Assembly (NCBI GenBank): GCA_029248885.1
Contig: JAQWIL010000038.1
Location: 1-50,717 of the forward strand
Reading direction: 5' to 3'
Length of the DNA: 50,717 nt
DNA from: Flavobacteriaceae bacterium
GTDB lineage: Bacteria > Bacteroidota > Bacteroidia > Flavobacteriales > Flavobacteriaceae
A program made the translations under genes and the position numbers. Numbering within the stretch: position 1 is the stretch's first letter; each line of letters starts with the position of its first letter. A model generated the notes under the pieces. It was not told the DNA's origin. It ran no database searches and saw only the letters and a list, made by a program, of their open reading frames with translations. Below are positions 1 through 10,122 of this stretch, piece by piece.

Positions 1-1
1 C

Positions 2-838
2 TCTGAGCTGGTTCCCGTTAGTATTTTTTTGGCACTCTTATATTTTGTGCCGGATACGCCGAGATCTTTGGTGTCTCACAACAAAGAAGCTGAGGCATTA
101 GAAATTCTAAAGAAAGTAAATAACGAGAGCGAAGCACAAAGCATTTTGAGCGATATTAAGAACACGCTTATTGTTAAAACCAATAGCGCACTCACATACG
201 GATGGGGTCTTATTATCATCGGTATTTTGCTTTCTGTGTTTCAGCAGTTTGTGGGGATTAATGTTGTGTTGTATTATGCGCCAGAGATTTTCAAAACCTT
301 AGACTTGGGTACAGATGCTGCCTTACTACAGACTATTATTGTTGGAATTGTAAACTTCTTATTTACCATAGTTGCCGTTAAAACGGTAGACAATTATGGG
401 CGAAAGCCGTTGATGTTTATTGGTGCGGTAGGCATGGCTGTTGCCATGATTGCCTTAGGGTTTGCATTCTATGCTGAGATAGGCGGATACGCTGCGCTTA
501 TTTGTATGATGGTTTATGTAGCCGCATTTGCGTTGAGTTGGGGACCGGTTACTTGGGTACTACTTGCTGAAATTTTCCCGAACGATATCCGCAACAAGGC
601 TATGCCTATTGCAGTAGCAGCACAATGGCTTTCCAATTGGCTGGTATCTGCAACCTTTCCAGTAATGAATGAAAATTCATATCTGGTTGACACATTCAAT
701 AATGGCTTTGCTTATTGGATTTACGGAATCATGTCTGTATTGGCTGCTGTATTTGTTCTCAAATATGTACCTGAAACAAAGGGCAAGACATTAGAAGAAA
801 TGAACAATCTTTGGAAAAAAAATAAGCCTAAGACGTAG
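2..838 (+). CDS. MFS sugar/H+ symporter, XylE-like (5' truncated)
   Basis: This is the C-terminal part of a major facilitator superfamily sugar porter. The frame is open to the left window edge, so the start lies outside; the TTG at 29 is an internal codon, not a start. Family signatures visible are the loop-6 PDTPRSLV (family PESPR.L), the loop-8/9 DNYGRKPL (family D..GRR), the SWGPVTWVLLAEIFP stretch in TM10, and the C-terminal YVPETKGKTLEEM (family PETKG). About seven hydrophobic segments remain, as expected for the second half of a 12-TM protein. The family imports hexoses or xylose with protons across the inner membrane. The wording around TM10 resembles bacterial xylose/H+ symporters, which fits the xylan-type enzymes to the right, but substrate cannot be fixed from motifs. 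It is convergent with the next gene and ends before a two-way terminator. Confidence 0.88.
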   Translation, partial: SELVPVSIFLALLYFVPDTPRSLVSHNKEAEALEILKKVNNESEAQSILSDIKNTLIVKTNSALTYGWGLIIIGILLSVFQQFVGINVVLYYAPEIFKTLDLGTDAALLQTIIVGIVNFLFTIVAVKTVDNYGRKPLMFIGAVGMAVAMIALGFAFYAEIGGYAALICMMVYVAAFALSWGPVTWVLLAEIFPNDIRNKAMPIAVAAQWLSNWLVSATFPVMNENSYLVDTFNNGFAYWIYGIMSVLAAVFVLKYVPETKGKTLEEMNNLWKKNKPKT

Positions 839-862
839 CGCATAGCTACAACTCTTTAAAGT

Positions 863-898
863 AAAACCACCATTTCAATTTGTTGAAATGGTGGTTTT
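863..898. terminator. Bidirectional intrinsic terminator
   Basis: A perfect 16-bp inverted repeat (863-878 against 883-898) with the 4-nt loop TTTG has A-runs on the left and T-runs on the right. It lies between the sugar porter (ends 838) and the convergent beta-helix gene (ends 906), so it can terminate transcription from both sides. Confidence 0.85.
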
Positions 899-905
899 TT
901 ATTGT

Positions 906-3305
906 TTATTTTTTGATAAAGCGTATGGATTTTGTCTCGTCATTATTATTGGAGACGTTTATATAATAGACCCCTGTATCAAGCTTAGACACATTTAGCT
1001 TTAGGCTATTCGTATTTCTTTGTTGTTGAATGGCTAGTTTTCTGCCCAATACGTCATAAACCGCAACACTTTCTTCGTCTGTAACGTTAATAAGCGTTAG
1101 CATGTCTTTGGTTGGATTGGGGTAGGCATAAACAGCAGTTGCTTGCGAAGGATTTTCTGTCATCGAAAGTGGTTGGCTTTGATATTCATACGCTCCAATG
1201 TCAACTGTCGTTTCAGTTTCTCTTATCGAATTAAAATCAATAGCTGGATAATCAGTAGGTAACAATGAAAAATCGTCAACATAATAATCGACTCCAGCTC
1301 CATTAACAACTGATGGACCTTTTACAAATAAAAAGCTACTACTGTCCATTTGATAATGGGTATACGCTGTTGTTAACTGAGTCCATGATTGATCGTTTAT
1401 TTCTATTGGGTCATTTAGTTCAAAAGAGCTCTGAACACCTTCAATTATTTCTCTTAGCATAAGCTGGGAAGTTCCATTGCCAGAATTTTCAGTTAGTTTC
1501 ACCCAAACTGTGAATGTGTAAGTCTTTCCTACTTCCAATTTGTTGTTTAAAATAAATTTAGGGCTATGGAAGTTTTTTGTTCTGTTTGTGGATAGAATGC
1601 TTTGAATACCAGTTTTTGCTTCTATTGAACTCAATTCAATTGTATTGGTTTGACTTGTATCGCCACCATTTGTCCAAACAGTCCATCCATCAAATGAACT
1701 TTCAAAACTCGAAAAATAATACCCAGCACCTGGTCTTGGATTACCATTAATGTCTGTTATCGGTGCATTGTTTTGATCACCAGCATCAATCGCTGGAGAA
1801 GAAGGTAAAAGTGAAAAATCGGTGCCATCCATATAGTTTTCCCAATCTGACATTATACTTGCATCGTCAGATAGTTCGGTTGGATTAACAAATTGCGGGG
1901 AATCTTCTTGGTTATTTGTCGGATTGCTTGCTCCCCAACTAATAGAACCTAAAACAAAAATATTATTACTTACTGTTCGAGTCCCGGTAACGTTCGGTAA
2001 CTCCAATGCTGAATAATTATCAAATCTAGTTTCAACAATATTATTGACAACAGTTACATTTTTGACGTAGTTAGCTTTAATCCCTGCGACTTTTTGGCCT
2101 CCATGCCTGGGATTACCTTCAACATTTTCTGAGATATCTTGTACCAAGTCATGTGCACCATTAAAATAAATCGTGTTGTTTCTAATCAACGCAGAGCTTC
2201 CATTTGATCTGTCAAAATTGATTCCATTTTTACCATTATTGACACAAAGATTGTTTTCAAATAAAAATGTTCCATTATAATTTGGGTCGCTTCTGGTGAC
2301 ATATAATCCTTGACCATCTAAAATCGTTGAATAATCAGCATCTCCATAACCACCACTTGGGGGCTGTCCATTTTCAGGTAAAGATGTCATAAAAAAAGGA
2401 ATTCGATTCCAATTGTTATAAACTGTATTACCACGTAATATCATCTTAGCATCTGTACCATTATCATCCGCACTTGCAATTGTTTCGGCAAAGACAATTG
2501 CACTAGAAGCTGATGAAGTCCACCAAGTTGTGTTATAAACTGTGTTGTTTTCAATTAAGACATGGTCACTGTCATTGAATCTTATCCCAGACCCAGGTGT
2601 ATCGTGTACGATATTATCTCTTATTATAATGTGATGATGTGAGTCGTAACCGCCCCAAATCCCTTTTCCTGAAAAATAACTCAGATTATGTTTTAAAATT
2701 TGTTCTCGATTACCATCGTCATTAGTATCAAGATGATCATTATGATTTTCAGGGTCTTCATGTAATGTGACTTTGTAACGGCGATTCATGATTGCCTTAT
2801 TGTAATCTATAAACGCAGAAGGTCCCACAACTTCAAACCCCTCAACAATAACATAACTGACTCCCACATTAGAGCTGTCTTTTCCAAGTTTTATACCTCC
2901 TTGACCATTAAAAATAATTTTAGGGCGATCATTTTGATAATTTTTTATTGTGATATATCCACTTTCTGCATTTCCTGACTTGTCAATTGTAACTACATGG
3001 GGATTATTTAAGTTAGTTCCACTATTGATTACGAAAGGTCTATTGGCAGAGTCTAGTCTTGAAGTATCTTCTGAAAAATCAACAATTGGTGTACCTGAAT
3101 TTTGATCAGTGTATATACCCTCCATAACATAAACTGTTCCACCAGCAACAACATCCTGTATTCCTCTGTTAATGGTTTGATAAGGGGATTGTTCAGTTCC
3201 ATCGCCGGAGTAATCATCGCCAGTATTAACACTCACATAAATTTTTTGTTGCGCAAATGCACAAACAGAAATAAAGAGTAAAAAACCAATTTTATATTTC
3301 ATCAT
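906..3305 (-). CDS. Secreted right-handed beta-helix protein with inserted CBM-like domain and T9SS tail
   Basis: A 799-aa exported protein. Residues 1-19 are a Sec signal peptide (hydrophobic core, CAFAQ cleavage region). Residues 20-65 match the DUF1565-type start of parallel beta-helix proteins (VSVNTGDDYSGDGTEQSPY). Residues 115-460 contain repeated N-N-x-V/I turns (DNIVHD, ENNTVYN, GNTVYN, NNLCVNN, NNTIYF, NNIVET), the pattern of a right-handed beta-helix found in polysaccharide lyases, epimerases and some glycosidases (GH120 is one alternative). A CBM_4_9-like jelly-roll (about 528-685, FESSFDGW to YYVDDFSL) interrupts the usual anchor pattern. Residues 725-799 are a T9SS type A sorting domain (AYPNPTKDML to SIRFIKK), so the protein is probably surface-bound or released. 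No catalytic residues can be assigned; activity is unknown. It diverges from the SusC operon and ATG occurs twice at the start (MMKY). Confidence 0.82.
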   Translation of the reverse strand: MMKYKIGFLLFISVCAFAQQKIYVSVNTGDDYSGDGTEQSPYQTINRGIQDVVAGGTVYVMEGIYTDQNSGTPIVDFSEDTSRLDSANRPFVINSGTNLNNPHVVTIDKSGNAESGYITIKNYQNDRPKIIFNGQGGIKLGKDSSNVGVSYVIVEGFEVVGPSAFIDYNKAIMNRRYKVTLHEDPENHNDHLDTNDDGNREQILKHNLSYFSGKGIWGGYDSHHHIIIRDNIVHDTPGSGIRFNDSDHVLIENNTVYNTTWWTSSASSAIVFAETIASADDNGTDAKMILRGNTVYNNWNRIPFFMTSLPENGQPPSGGYGDADYSTILDGQGLYVTRSDPNYNGTFLFENNLCVNNGKNGINFDRSNGSSALIRNNTIYFNGAHDLVQDISENVEGNPRHGGQKVAGIKANYVKNVTVVNNIVETRFDNYSALELPNVTGTRTVSNNIFVLGSISWGASNPTNNQEDSPQFVNPTELSDDASIMSDWENYMDGTDFSLLPSSPAIDAGDQNNAPITDINGNPRPGAGYYFSSFESSFDGWTVWTNGGDTSQTNTIELSSIEAKTGIQSILSTNRTKNFHSPKFILNNKLEVGKTYTFTVWVKLTENSGNGTSQLMLREIIEGVQSSFELNDPIEINDQSWTQLTTAYTHYQMDSSSFLFVKGPSVVNGAGVDYYVDDFSLLPTDYPAIDFNSIRETETTVDIGAYEYQSQPLSMTENPSQATAVYAYPNPTKDMLTLINVTDEESVAVYDVLGRKLAIQQQRNTNSLKLNVSKLDTGVYYINVSNNNDETKSIRFIKK

Positions 3306-3464
3306 TAATTTTGAAAATTAAGAATTTAAGACTGTAAAGATTATAACAAGTGATTCAAAATATTAGATTAATGTGTTTATTAAAAAAGATAATAATTTTA
3401 AATTATTGAATTCTTAATTTCTATGTATAATCTCTGTAATTATTGAAGTATAACTTACATTAAA

Positions 3465-3484
3465 TAAGCAATTTGTTTTATTTT
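3465..3484 (+). promoter_or_regulatory. Candidate PUL promoter/operator motif, copy 1
   Basis: TAAGCAATTTGTTTTATTTT lies 44 nt before the SusC start. It matches 18 of 20 bases in the motif 47 nt before the CBM-protein gene (10123-10142). The TTTG could be the -33 element of a Bacteroidota promoter, but the nearest -7-like sequence (TAATTATG at 3498) is 22 nt away rather than about 19. The rest of the divergent intergenic region (3306-3528) is AT-rich with no other clear signal. Confidence 0.35.
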
Positions 3485-3528
3485 TTAAAATCTTCTTTAA
3501 TTATGTTTACTCTATCAAAAGATCACAA

Positions 3529-6500
3529 ATGAAACATTTAATAAATTTCTTTTTGCTCATTCCAGTTATTTTGTTTTCACAGCAGGCTGTTGTTGAAGGC
3601 GTTGTTCTTGACGATATAGGTGATCCACTTCCTGGCGCTACCGTACAAATTCAAGGAGTTGACCAGGTAGGTGCAATTACAAATTTTGATGGAGAGTTTT
3701 CTGTCATTTTAGATTCTCCATATCAATCTATCATTGTTTCTTACATTGGCTTTATTTCTGAAACTATCGAAGTAAATGGTCAAAATAATCTCACGGTAAG
3801 TCTTTCACAAGATGTTTCAGAACTTGAAGAAGTAGTTGTGATTGGATATGGAACAGTATTGAAAAAAGATCTTACAGGTTCTGTCGCATCGGTTGAAGTT
3901 TCTGATGAAATCGCCAAGCAATCGTCAACTGTTGATCAACTATTACAGGGTAGGGCAGCAGGAATTTATGTTACCCAAAACGCAGCAAACCCTGGATCTG
4001 GAATTAGTGTCAGAATTAGAGGTGCTAGTAGTTTGCGTGGTAATAATGAACCATTGTATGTAGTTGATGGCATCATTGTTTCGTCTGCCAGTGAAGATGT
4101 TGTATCCACTGGAGGAGGAAATACTGGTCAAGAGCAACAGAACGGTCTAAACGGAATCAACCCGCGTGACATTGAGGATATTCAAATTTTAAAAGACGCT
4201 TCTGCCACTGCAATCTATGGCTCTAGAGGTGCCAATGGTGTTGTTTTAATTACCACCAAAAAAGGAACCCCAAACCAGGTAAAAACGAATATTTATGTTA
4301 ACACTTCGATGAAAAGCATTTCAAAAAAGTATGATGTGCTTGACGCTTTTGACTATGCTCGCTACAGGAATGAAGCTAGTTTAAGGACAACTGACACGAA
4401 TTATCCTGCCTTTCATATTGATGGCGATCAAATTTTTCAAATTACCAATAACAATGGGGTTGTAAGTATTTCCGACACGCCTGTAACACCAATTAACTGG
4501 CAAGATGAATTATTAAGTCCATCTCCAAGTATAAGTGCTGGTATTTCTATCTCAGGTGGCAGTGATAACGGGAACTACTATTTGTCTGGCGGCATAAATG
4601 ACAACAAAGGGCTCGTAGAAAATTCAAGTCATAAAAGTGGAGACATAAGACTTAACCTAAATCAGACTCTGAGTCCTAAAGTAAAGATTAATGCGCGGCT
4701 GAGTGGATTTTTTAGTAAGACCGATTTTGCAGAAGGAGGAGATTTAATTGGAAGTTCGAACCAAAGTTTTATTCGAAATTTACTTTCATTCAGACCTATT
4801 CTCCCTGATGGAATAGTTGAAGCCGATGATACCGATGATTTAGGTATTTCTAGCCCATATTCCTTTATCGATGACTTTGAGGATATTTCTAGTGAAAATC
4901 GATTCTTTGGCTCGATTACCTCCACTTTTGAGTTGGGAGTGAAAGGTCTTAGTTATCAAATGAGAGCAGGTGGTAACATTCGTACGAAAGAAAGAAGACG
5001 TTTTTATGGTTTAACAACTTATGTCGGTAAAAATGCGAATGGAATGTTACAATTATCAAAATTAGAAGCGACATCTTTCCAGTTTACAAACACATTAAGA
5101 TTTAATCGAGCATACAGAGGCAATAACAGAATAAATGCAGTTTTAGGAGTGTCATATGATCAGAAAAACAATCAGAATATGACATATGTTGTACAAGATT
5201 TTGTAACGCTTGAAAAAACAACCGAGCAGCCCTTTTTTGGTCAGGTTATTTCTAGTCCATTAGCTAACTTAGATTCCGAAGTAAAACTATTTTCAGTTTT
5301 AGGACGTGTAAATTATGTATTTAATAATAAGTATATCCTTACAGCAAGTTTCAGAAGAGATGGGATTTCAAAATTTTTAGAGGATTCTAGATATGGAATT
5401 TATCCATCTTCAGCTTTTGCATGGAACATGCATCGTGAAGATTTTATAAAAGACATTCCGTTAATTGATGAGTTGAAAGTACGTGTAGGGTGGGGGCAAA
5501 TTGGAAACCATGGTATTGGAGCTTATGGTACATTATCTAACTACGGTATAAACACCAGTACTTTATATGGAACACCTACCAATGGAACTAGTGTGCCCTT
5601 AATTCTCAATAATATTGCAAACCCAACGCTAACCTGGGAGACTACTGAGCAACAGAACCTTGGTGTCGATTTTTCTCTTGCGAATGGCTTTATCACGGGA
5701 ACAATAGATGTCTATGACAAGCTCACTAAGGATTTACTTATCAATTCAAATGTTGCACCATCTACAGGGTTTAACAATCTATTGATAAACAAAGGTGAGC
5801 TATCCAACAAAGGACTTGAAATTGCAGTCCAAATAAGTCCTGAAGAAAAGGAAGATTTTGGATTCAGCTTTGGTGGAAATATTGCATTTAATAAAACTAG
5901 GATTGAAGGTTTATCTTCTCAACCTCTATCATCACTTTATCTAAATGATTCATATGCTGAAGAAAAAAGATTTTATTTAGGAAACGCGATTAGCCGTGGA
6001 AATTATTTTAAATATCCTGCCAACATTTTTGTTGAGGGTGAGGAAGCGTCACTATTTTATGGTTTCAAAACTTACGGGATTTACCAAGAAGGTGATGTTT
6101 TACCAAATGGAAATCTTGCTGTATATGACCCTAATTATAACTTGTTGTATGACCATGATAATGATCCATCAACAGAGGCTATACGATACCCCAACGACGA
6201 TATTTCAGCAGGTGACGTTAGAATCGTAGACCTGAATAAGGATGGTAAAATTGATATAAATGACCGAACGATTATTGGAAATCCTAATCCTGATTTCACA
6301 TTTGGGTTGAATCTCTCTCTAAATTACAAGTCATTTTCGCTATCTGCCCTAGTTAATGGAGTTTATGGAAATGATATTATTAATGGAAATTCTCTTCAAA
6401 TGGGTAATGCAGAAGGATTATACAGAAATATTACTCCTGAGGCATATCACAATGCGTGGCGACAGGAGAAAGTGGGACAAACTTCCTCAACAGCAATAAC

Positions 6501-6813
6501 CCATCCACGGATCGGTTATAAGGTTACTGAAGGGTCAGAGTTCCTTGCGATTTCTGACAGATTTGTTGAAGATGGTAGCTATTTACGCCTTAAAAACATT
6601 AGTCTTGGTTATGATTTTCCCTTATCGAAAAACAGCCCACTTAAGAGTGCAAACATTTATGTTACAGGTCAAAACTTGTTAACGTTTACAAACTATGGAG
6701 GGTTCGATCCTGAAGTCACCAGCTTTATGTGGAATGGCTTGATCAATGGAGTTGACTGGAACGGCCCGCCGAATGCAAAAACCATTATCATAGGATTAAA
6801 TCTCAACTACTAA
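3529..6813 (+). CDS. SusC/RagA-family TonB-dependent outer membrane receptor
   Basis: A 1094-aa protein that would import oligosaccharides across the outer membrane using TonB energy. Residues 1-18 are a signal peptide. Residues 20-95 form the carboxypeptidase-D regulatory-like domain (GDPLPGATVQIQG, FDGEF). The SusC signature VVVIGYGT starts the plug (about 102-235), which includes VRIRGASSLRGNNEPLYVVD and the closing SATAIYGSRGANGVVLITT. The remainder is a 22-strand-type barrel ending in an aromatic-rich strand (IIIGLNLNY). Length is typical for SusC. It is the first gene of the plus-strand train and lies 26 nt (or 2 nt with the longer reading) before its partner SusD. Substrate is inferred from the downstream enzymes. 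Confidence 0.95.
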   Translation: MKHLINFFLLIPVILFSQQAVVEGVVLDDIGDPLPGATVQIQGVDQVGAITNFDGEFSVILDSPYQSIIVSYIGFISETIEVNGQNNLTVSLSQDVSELEEVVVIGYGTVLKKDLTGSVASVEVSDEIAKQSSTVDQLLQGRAAGIYVTQNAANPGSGISVRIRGASSLRGNNEPLYVVDGIIVSSASEDVVSTGGGNTGQEQQNGLNGINPRDIEDIQILKDASATAIYGSRGANGVVLITTKKGTPNQVKTNIYVNTSMKSISKKYDVLDAFDYARYRNEASLRTTDTNYPAFHIDGDQIFQITNNNGVVSISDTPVTPINWQDELLSPSPSISAGISISGGSDNGNYYLSGGINDNKGLVENSSHKSGDIRLNLNQTLSPKVKINARLSGFFSKTDFAEGGDLIGSSNQSFIRNLLSFRPILPDGIVEADDTDDLGISSPYSFIDDFEDISSENRFFGSITSTFELGVKGLSYQMRAGGNIRTKERRRFYGLTTYVGKNANGMLQLSKLEATSFQFTNTLRFNRAYRGNNRINAVLGVSYDQKNNQNMTYVVQDFVTLEKTTEQPFFGQVISSPLANLDSEVKLFSVLGRVNYVFNNKYILTASFRRDGISKFLEDSRYGIYPSSAFAWNMHREDFIKDIPLIDELKVRVGWGQIGNHGIGAYGTLSNYGINTSTLYGTPTNGTSVPLILNNIANPTLTWETTEQQNLGVDFSLANGFITGTIDVYDKLTKDLLINSNVAPSTGFNNLLINKGELSNKGLEIAVQISPEEKEDFGFSFGGNIAFNKTRIEGLSSQPLSSLYLNDSYAEEKRFYLGNAISRGNYFKYPANIFVEGEEASLFYGFKTYGIYQEGDVLPNGNLAVYDPNYNLLYDHDNDPSTEAIRYPNDDISAGDVRIVDLNKDGKIDINDRTIIGNPNPDFTFGLNLSLNYKSFSLSALVNGVYGNDIINGNSLQMGNAEGLYRNITPEAYHNAWRQEKVGQTSSTAITHPRIGYKVTEGSEFLAISDRFVEDGSYLRLKNISLGYDFPLSKNSPLKSANIYVTGQNLLTFTNYGGFDPEVTSFMWNGLINGVDWNGPPNAKTIIIGLNLNY

Positions 6814-6839
6814 TCATGCTTAAAAATTCAACACTAATC

Positions 6840-8390
6840 ATGGAAAAATTTAGAATACAAAAGATATCAAAATTATTTACACTTATTTCAGTTGGGGTTT
6901 TACTTCTATCATGTGATTTGGATGAGAACCCACCCTTCTTGGATGATCCCGTATCGCTTTATAACGACGTAACGAGTTCCGAATATGCAAGAGATGGTAT
7001 ATATGCCGCTTTTACAAATTACAATGCAATGGAGCAGCGTATGTTTGTTGAAAACGGTTATTCAGGTCTTTTTACTACTAGAAGGGGAGGGAACAATCTC
7101 AGTTCTGTATGGATGAATGGAGTTATGAAATTAAACCCGAATGAAAATGTTGACAACCAAAACACCTGGATTGGGCTATATCGCATCGTCTCTCGAGCAA
7201 ATGCTGTTATTGAAAATTCTGTTGTTGATGAAGGATCTAGTGATCCATCTCAACTGAGAATTAATGACGTTGCTGGGCATGCATATTTTAGCAGAGCTTT
7301 TAGTTATTTTTCTCTCACGAGACTTTGGGGCGATATTCCAATATGGACATCACTTGCAACATATGATGATATTCATAGAGCAAAGACTCCAACGAAAGAA
7401 GTTTATAATCTTATTATTGAAGATGCAAAACAAGCCAAATCACTGTTGAATGGATCTGCTGGCGTTGGTTTTCCAAAATCTCACGCTGCTCAGATGCTTT
7501 TGACTAAAGTATATATGCTTTTGGCAACAAATCCAGAATTGCAAGATGCCAGCTTATCGGAGATGGATTATTGGAATTTAGCATATACAGAAGCCAAAGA
7601 CATATATATTTCTGGAGATTATAGTCTTGAAGCTGAATATGCATCCTTGTTTGATGGAACAAATGAAAATTCAGAGGAGTCTATTTTTGAACTTCAGAAC
7701 AGTCAAGATGCTACGAATTCCCAAATGGGGAGGAACTATACGCCTTGGAAATACAAAGCTGGTCAAGCATTTGGATGGTTTTATGTTTCTGCTGATGTAT
7801 ATGATTATCATGTAGCACACTATCCATCTGATCCTAGACTTGATGCAACCTATTTGCATGAATACACTCGTGCCGATACAGGTGGTACTGTGAGGGTCTA
7901 TCCTTCAAATTCCACAAGGGGAAGTTTTGGAAATGCCCATCCATATTTATTTAAACATGCCGAAAAGGATAAATCGCATACAAACCAATTTAACAGCCAA
8001 AATTTAATTATATATAGATATGCTGATTTACTTTTAATGCTCGCTGAAATTTCGAATGAGCTTGAAAATGGTGAGGAGTTGGGCTATGTCACGGAAGTTT
8101 TAAAACGTTCTGGTCAAATACCACATGCAGGATATCTGGCTGACAAGAATAGTTTTAGAGATGCCATCATGGATGAGTATCGTTTTGAGCTACTTGGTGA
8201 GGGTCTTGATTCTTACAATAACAGACGAAGGGGATATGCTTATTTCCTAGAAAATACAATCAATCGGCATAATAATAATCCAAATTTTAAGGCATCAGTC
8301 GATGTGCTGTTAAATGACGTCGAGTCTGAGGTTATGTTACTTGAAATACCACTACTTGAAATAAATAACAACGAACTATTAAATGATTAA
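6840..8390 (+). CDS. SusD/RagB-family glycan-binding outer membrane lipoprotein
   Basis: The surface partner of the preceding SusC. I chose the ATG at 6840 (MEKFRIQKISK..) because it gives a compact n-region before the hydrophobic stretch and lipobox LLLSC; the in-frame ATG at 6816 would add eight residues. The acidic residues after the lipidated Cys (CDLDENP) resemble the Bacteroidota surface-export signal. SusD hallmarks are AYFSRAFSYFSLTRLWGDIP in the N-terminal TPR region, RANAVIEN, and the C-terminal IIYRYADLLLMLAEI. Length (516 aa) is normal. The gene is packed between SusC and the next lipoprotein gene (3 nt gap), which fits a SusCDE-type operon. Confidence 0.93.
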   Translation: MEKFRIQKISKLFTLISVGVLLLSCDLDENPPFLDDPVSLYNDVTSSEYARDGIYAAFTNYNAMEQRMFVENGYSGLFTTRRGGNNLSSVWMNGVMKLNPNENVDNQNTWIGLYRIVSRANAVIENSVVDEGSSDPSQLRINDVAGHAYFSRAFSYFSLTRLWGDIPIWTSLATYDDIHRAKTPTKEVYNLIIEDAKQAKSLLNGSAGVGFPKSHAAQMLLTKVYMLLATNPELQDASLSEMDYWNLAYTEAKDIYISGDYSLEAEYASLFDGTNENSEESIFELQNSQDATNSQMGRNYTPWKYKAGQAFGWFYVSADVYDYHVAHYPSDPRLDATYLHEYTRADTGGTVRVYPSNSTRGSFGNAHPYLFKHAEKDKSHTNQFNSQNLIIYRYADLLLMLAEISNELENGEELGYVTEVLKRSGQIPHAGYLADKNSFRDAIMDEYRFELLGEGLDSYNNRRRGYAYFLENTINRHNNNPNFKASVDVLLNDVESEVMLLEIPLLEINNNELLND

Positions 8391-8393
8391 ATC

Positions 8394-10001
8394 ATGAAAA
8401 TTTCAAAAATTTTATTTTCAATTCTTATCTCATCTTTTTTCATTGTTTTGAGTTGTGATGATGAAGAAACAGTTGAATTGTACGAGCCACAGATGATTGA
8501 TGGAGATTCAACATCTTTAGCTTATGAAAAATTATCAACATATCCATCACTGGGCAGTATTCAAAGTGCTAATCCAACGACTAGCGACATTGAAACTCCT
8601 TATGGCTTTCGTATTTTAAAAACATCATCTCCTTCGCAAAGTAATTTTTCACAAACTGCCTTTACAATTGATCGTGAGAGTGGTATTATATCTTATGGCA
8701 ATAAATATAACACAATCAGTGCAGGTACGTTTTCTATCGATGTAGGTCTTGTAAACACCAATGGCATGGCAGTATATGAAAATGCATTTGAGCTTATCAT
8801 TTTAGATGTTCCTTTAGAAGTTGTTATTGATAAAAATGAAGTCGAGGCAGGTATATTTGAGCAGGGTGTGATGGCAACTATTTCATATACAGACATTTCT
8901 GGATCAGATGAGATTACAATCGTTTCCTATGAATTAATTGAGCCACCTGCAGGTTTTGAAATTAATTCTTCAACGGGTGTTATTTCAAAAGTGAAAGGAG
9001 CTGTTTCTGGTCCAAATACCTTAAGTGTGGAAATAACAACTAATGTAGGAGTTGTAATGGCTCCCAATGTTCTTACTGTGAATGTAGGGGAATCTCCGAC
9101 AATCGAAATGTTTCAGCAAGATGGATCGACATCGCTCACCAAAACAGTTTTGTCGCCAAATACAGCATATACAACTTCAGCGCCTGTATTAACTGGAATG
9201 AATCCCACCAAATGGGAAGTTATTTTCCCAACATCACTTTTAAATAGTGATCTTGAATTGGGTGACGTAATTGATTTTTCAAGCTCATTTAGTGCTGAAG
9301 AACCCTCAGGTAAAGTGTCAATCGCTGCAGATGCAGGACTCCCTTTGGGTACTCACACCCTAGGGCTCAAAGCCACCAATGCAACTGATGATGAATTTGA
9401 ATTTGAAGATGTATTAACAATAGAGGTTGAGGAGCGATGGGAAACAACCCCTGTTTATGAAAATGATTTTAGTGCTCAGGGTAGTCAAATTACTTTTCAC
9501 AAAATGACTGGCACTACTGATATCATGAGTGTAAGAAATCATCCAAAAGCAGGAAATAACCCTGTATTAAGATTTGGAATTTTTGGAGGTGGTAATACAG
9601 ATGGCGCCACAGAACTTAAAATTCCTGTTGATGGAACTGCAATAAAAAAATTAAGAATTAATTTTTATGAGGCCTATGGTTATCAAAACTGGTGGGCGAA
9701 TAGATACATTAGATCATTATCTTACAATGAAAGCCTAGATGATACATCCTCATTAGATGACAGTACATGGACAGTTATGGAAGCATCTTGGTCAGGCTCA
9801 AGCCTATGGGGTAGTATTGGTGCAGATGTTAATACCTATAATAAAATATCGGGTGTCATTGATGTTAAATCATCAACCAAAAATGTTTCTTTCTTTATTA
9901 GGTTGAAAAGAGCCGATGGCGCAGTACATGCTGGAGGCCAATGGCTTCTCAGGAATTTAAATGTTGAGGCTTCCAAAGCTTTTCCAGCTGAAGAACAATA
10001 A
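8394..10001 (+). CDS. SusE/SusF-like surface glycan-binding lipoprotein
   Basis: A 535-aa lipoprotein with signal FIVLSC, lipidated Cys at residue 21 and an acidic tail DDEE right after it, as in surface-exposed Bacteroidota lipoproteins. Residues 30-345 look like tandem Ig/cadherin-type beta-sandwich domains (repeats such as AFTIDRESGIISYG and FEINSSTGVISK, then ALTIEVEE-like ends). Residues 350-525 form a separate beta-rich, Trp-rich C-terminal module (YQNWWANRYIR, LWGSIG) that could bind glycan. No catalytic motif is visible. Position directly after SusD makes a glycan-capture role likely; this is inferred from context, not from a recognised family. Confidence 0.75.
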   Translation: MKISKILFSILISSFFIVLSCDDEETVELYEPQMIDGDSTSLAYEKLSTYPSLGSIQSANPTTSDIETPYGFRILKTSSPSQSNFSQTAFTIDRESGIISYGNKYNTISAGTFSIDVGLVNTNGMAVYENAFELIILDVPLEVVIDKNEVEAGIFEQGVMATISYTDISGSDEITIVSYELIEPPAGFEINSSTGVISKVKGAVSGPNTLSVEITTNVGVVMAPNVLTVNVGESPTIEMFQQDGSTSLTKTVLSPNTAYTTSAPVLTGMNPTKWEVIFPTSLLNSDLELGDVIDFSSSFSAEEPSGKVSIAADAGLPLGTHTLGLKATNATDDEFEFEDVLTIEVEERWETTPVYENDFSAQGSQITFHKMTGTTDIMSVRNHPKAGNNPVLRFGIFGGGNTDGATELKIPVDGTAIKKLRINFYEAYGYQNWWANRYIRSLSYNESLDDTSSLDDSTWTVMEASWSGSSLWGSIGADVNTYNKISGVIDVKSSTKNVSFFIRLKRADGAVHAGGQWLLRNLNVEASKAFPAEEQ

Positions 10002-10122
10002 TTAATATTTATTCAAAAAACATTTAATTTAATAAAATCAAACAACTAGTTCAAGTCATAGTATAAGCTTAAATTTTAGAATTTATTCAATATAATTTAT
10101 TTGATTTATTTTTTATATAGAT

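Noticed and set aside
3361..3420. Imperfect palindromes around AATAATTTTAAATTATT
   Set aside because: Expected by chance in such AT-rich sequence; no conserved copy elsewhere in the window.
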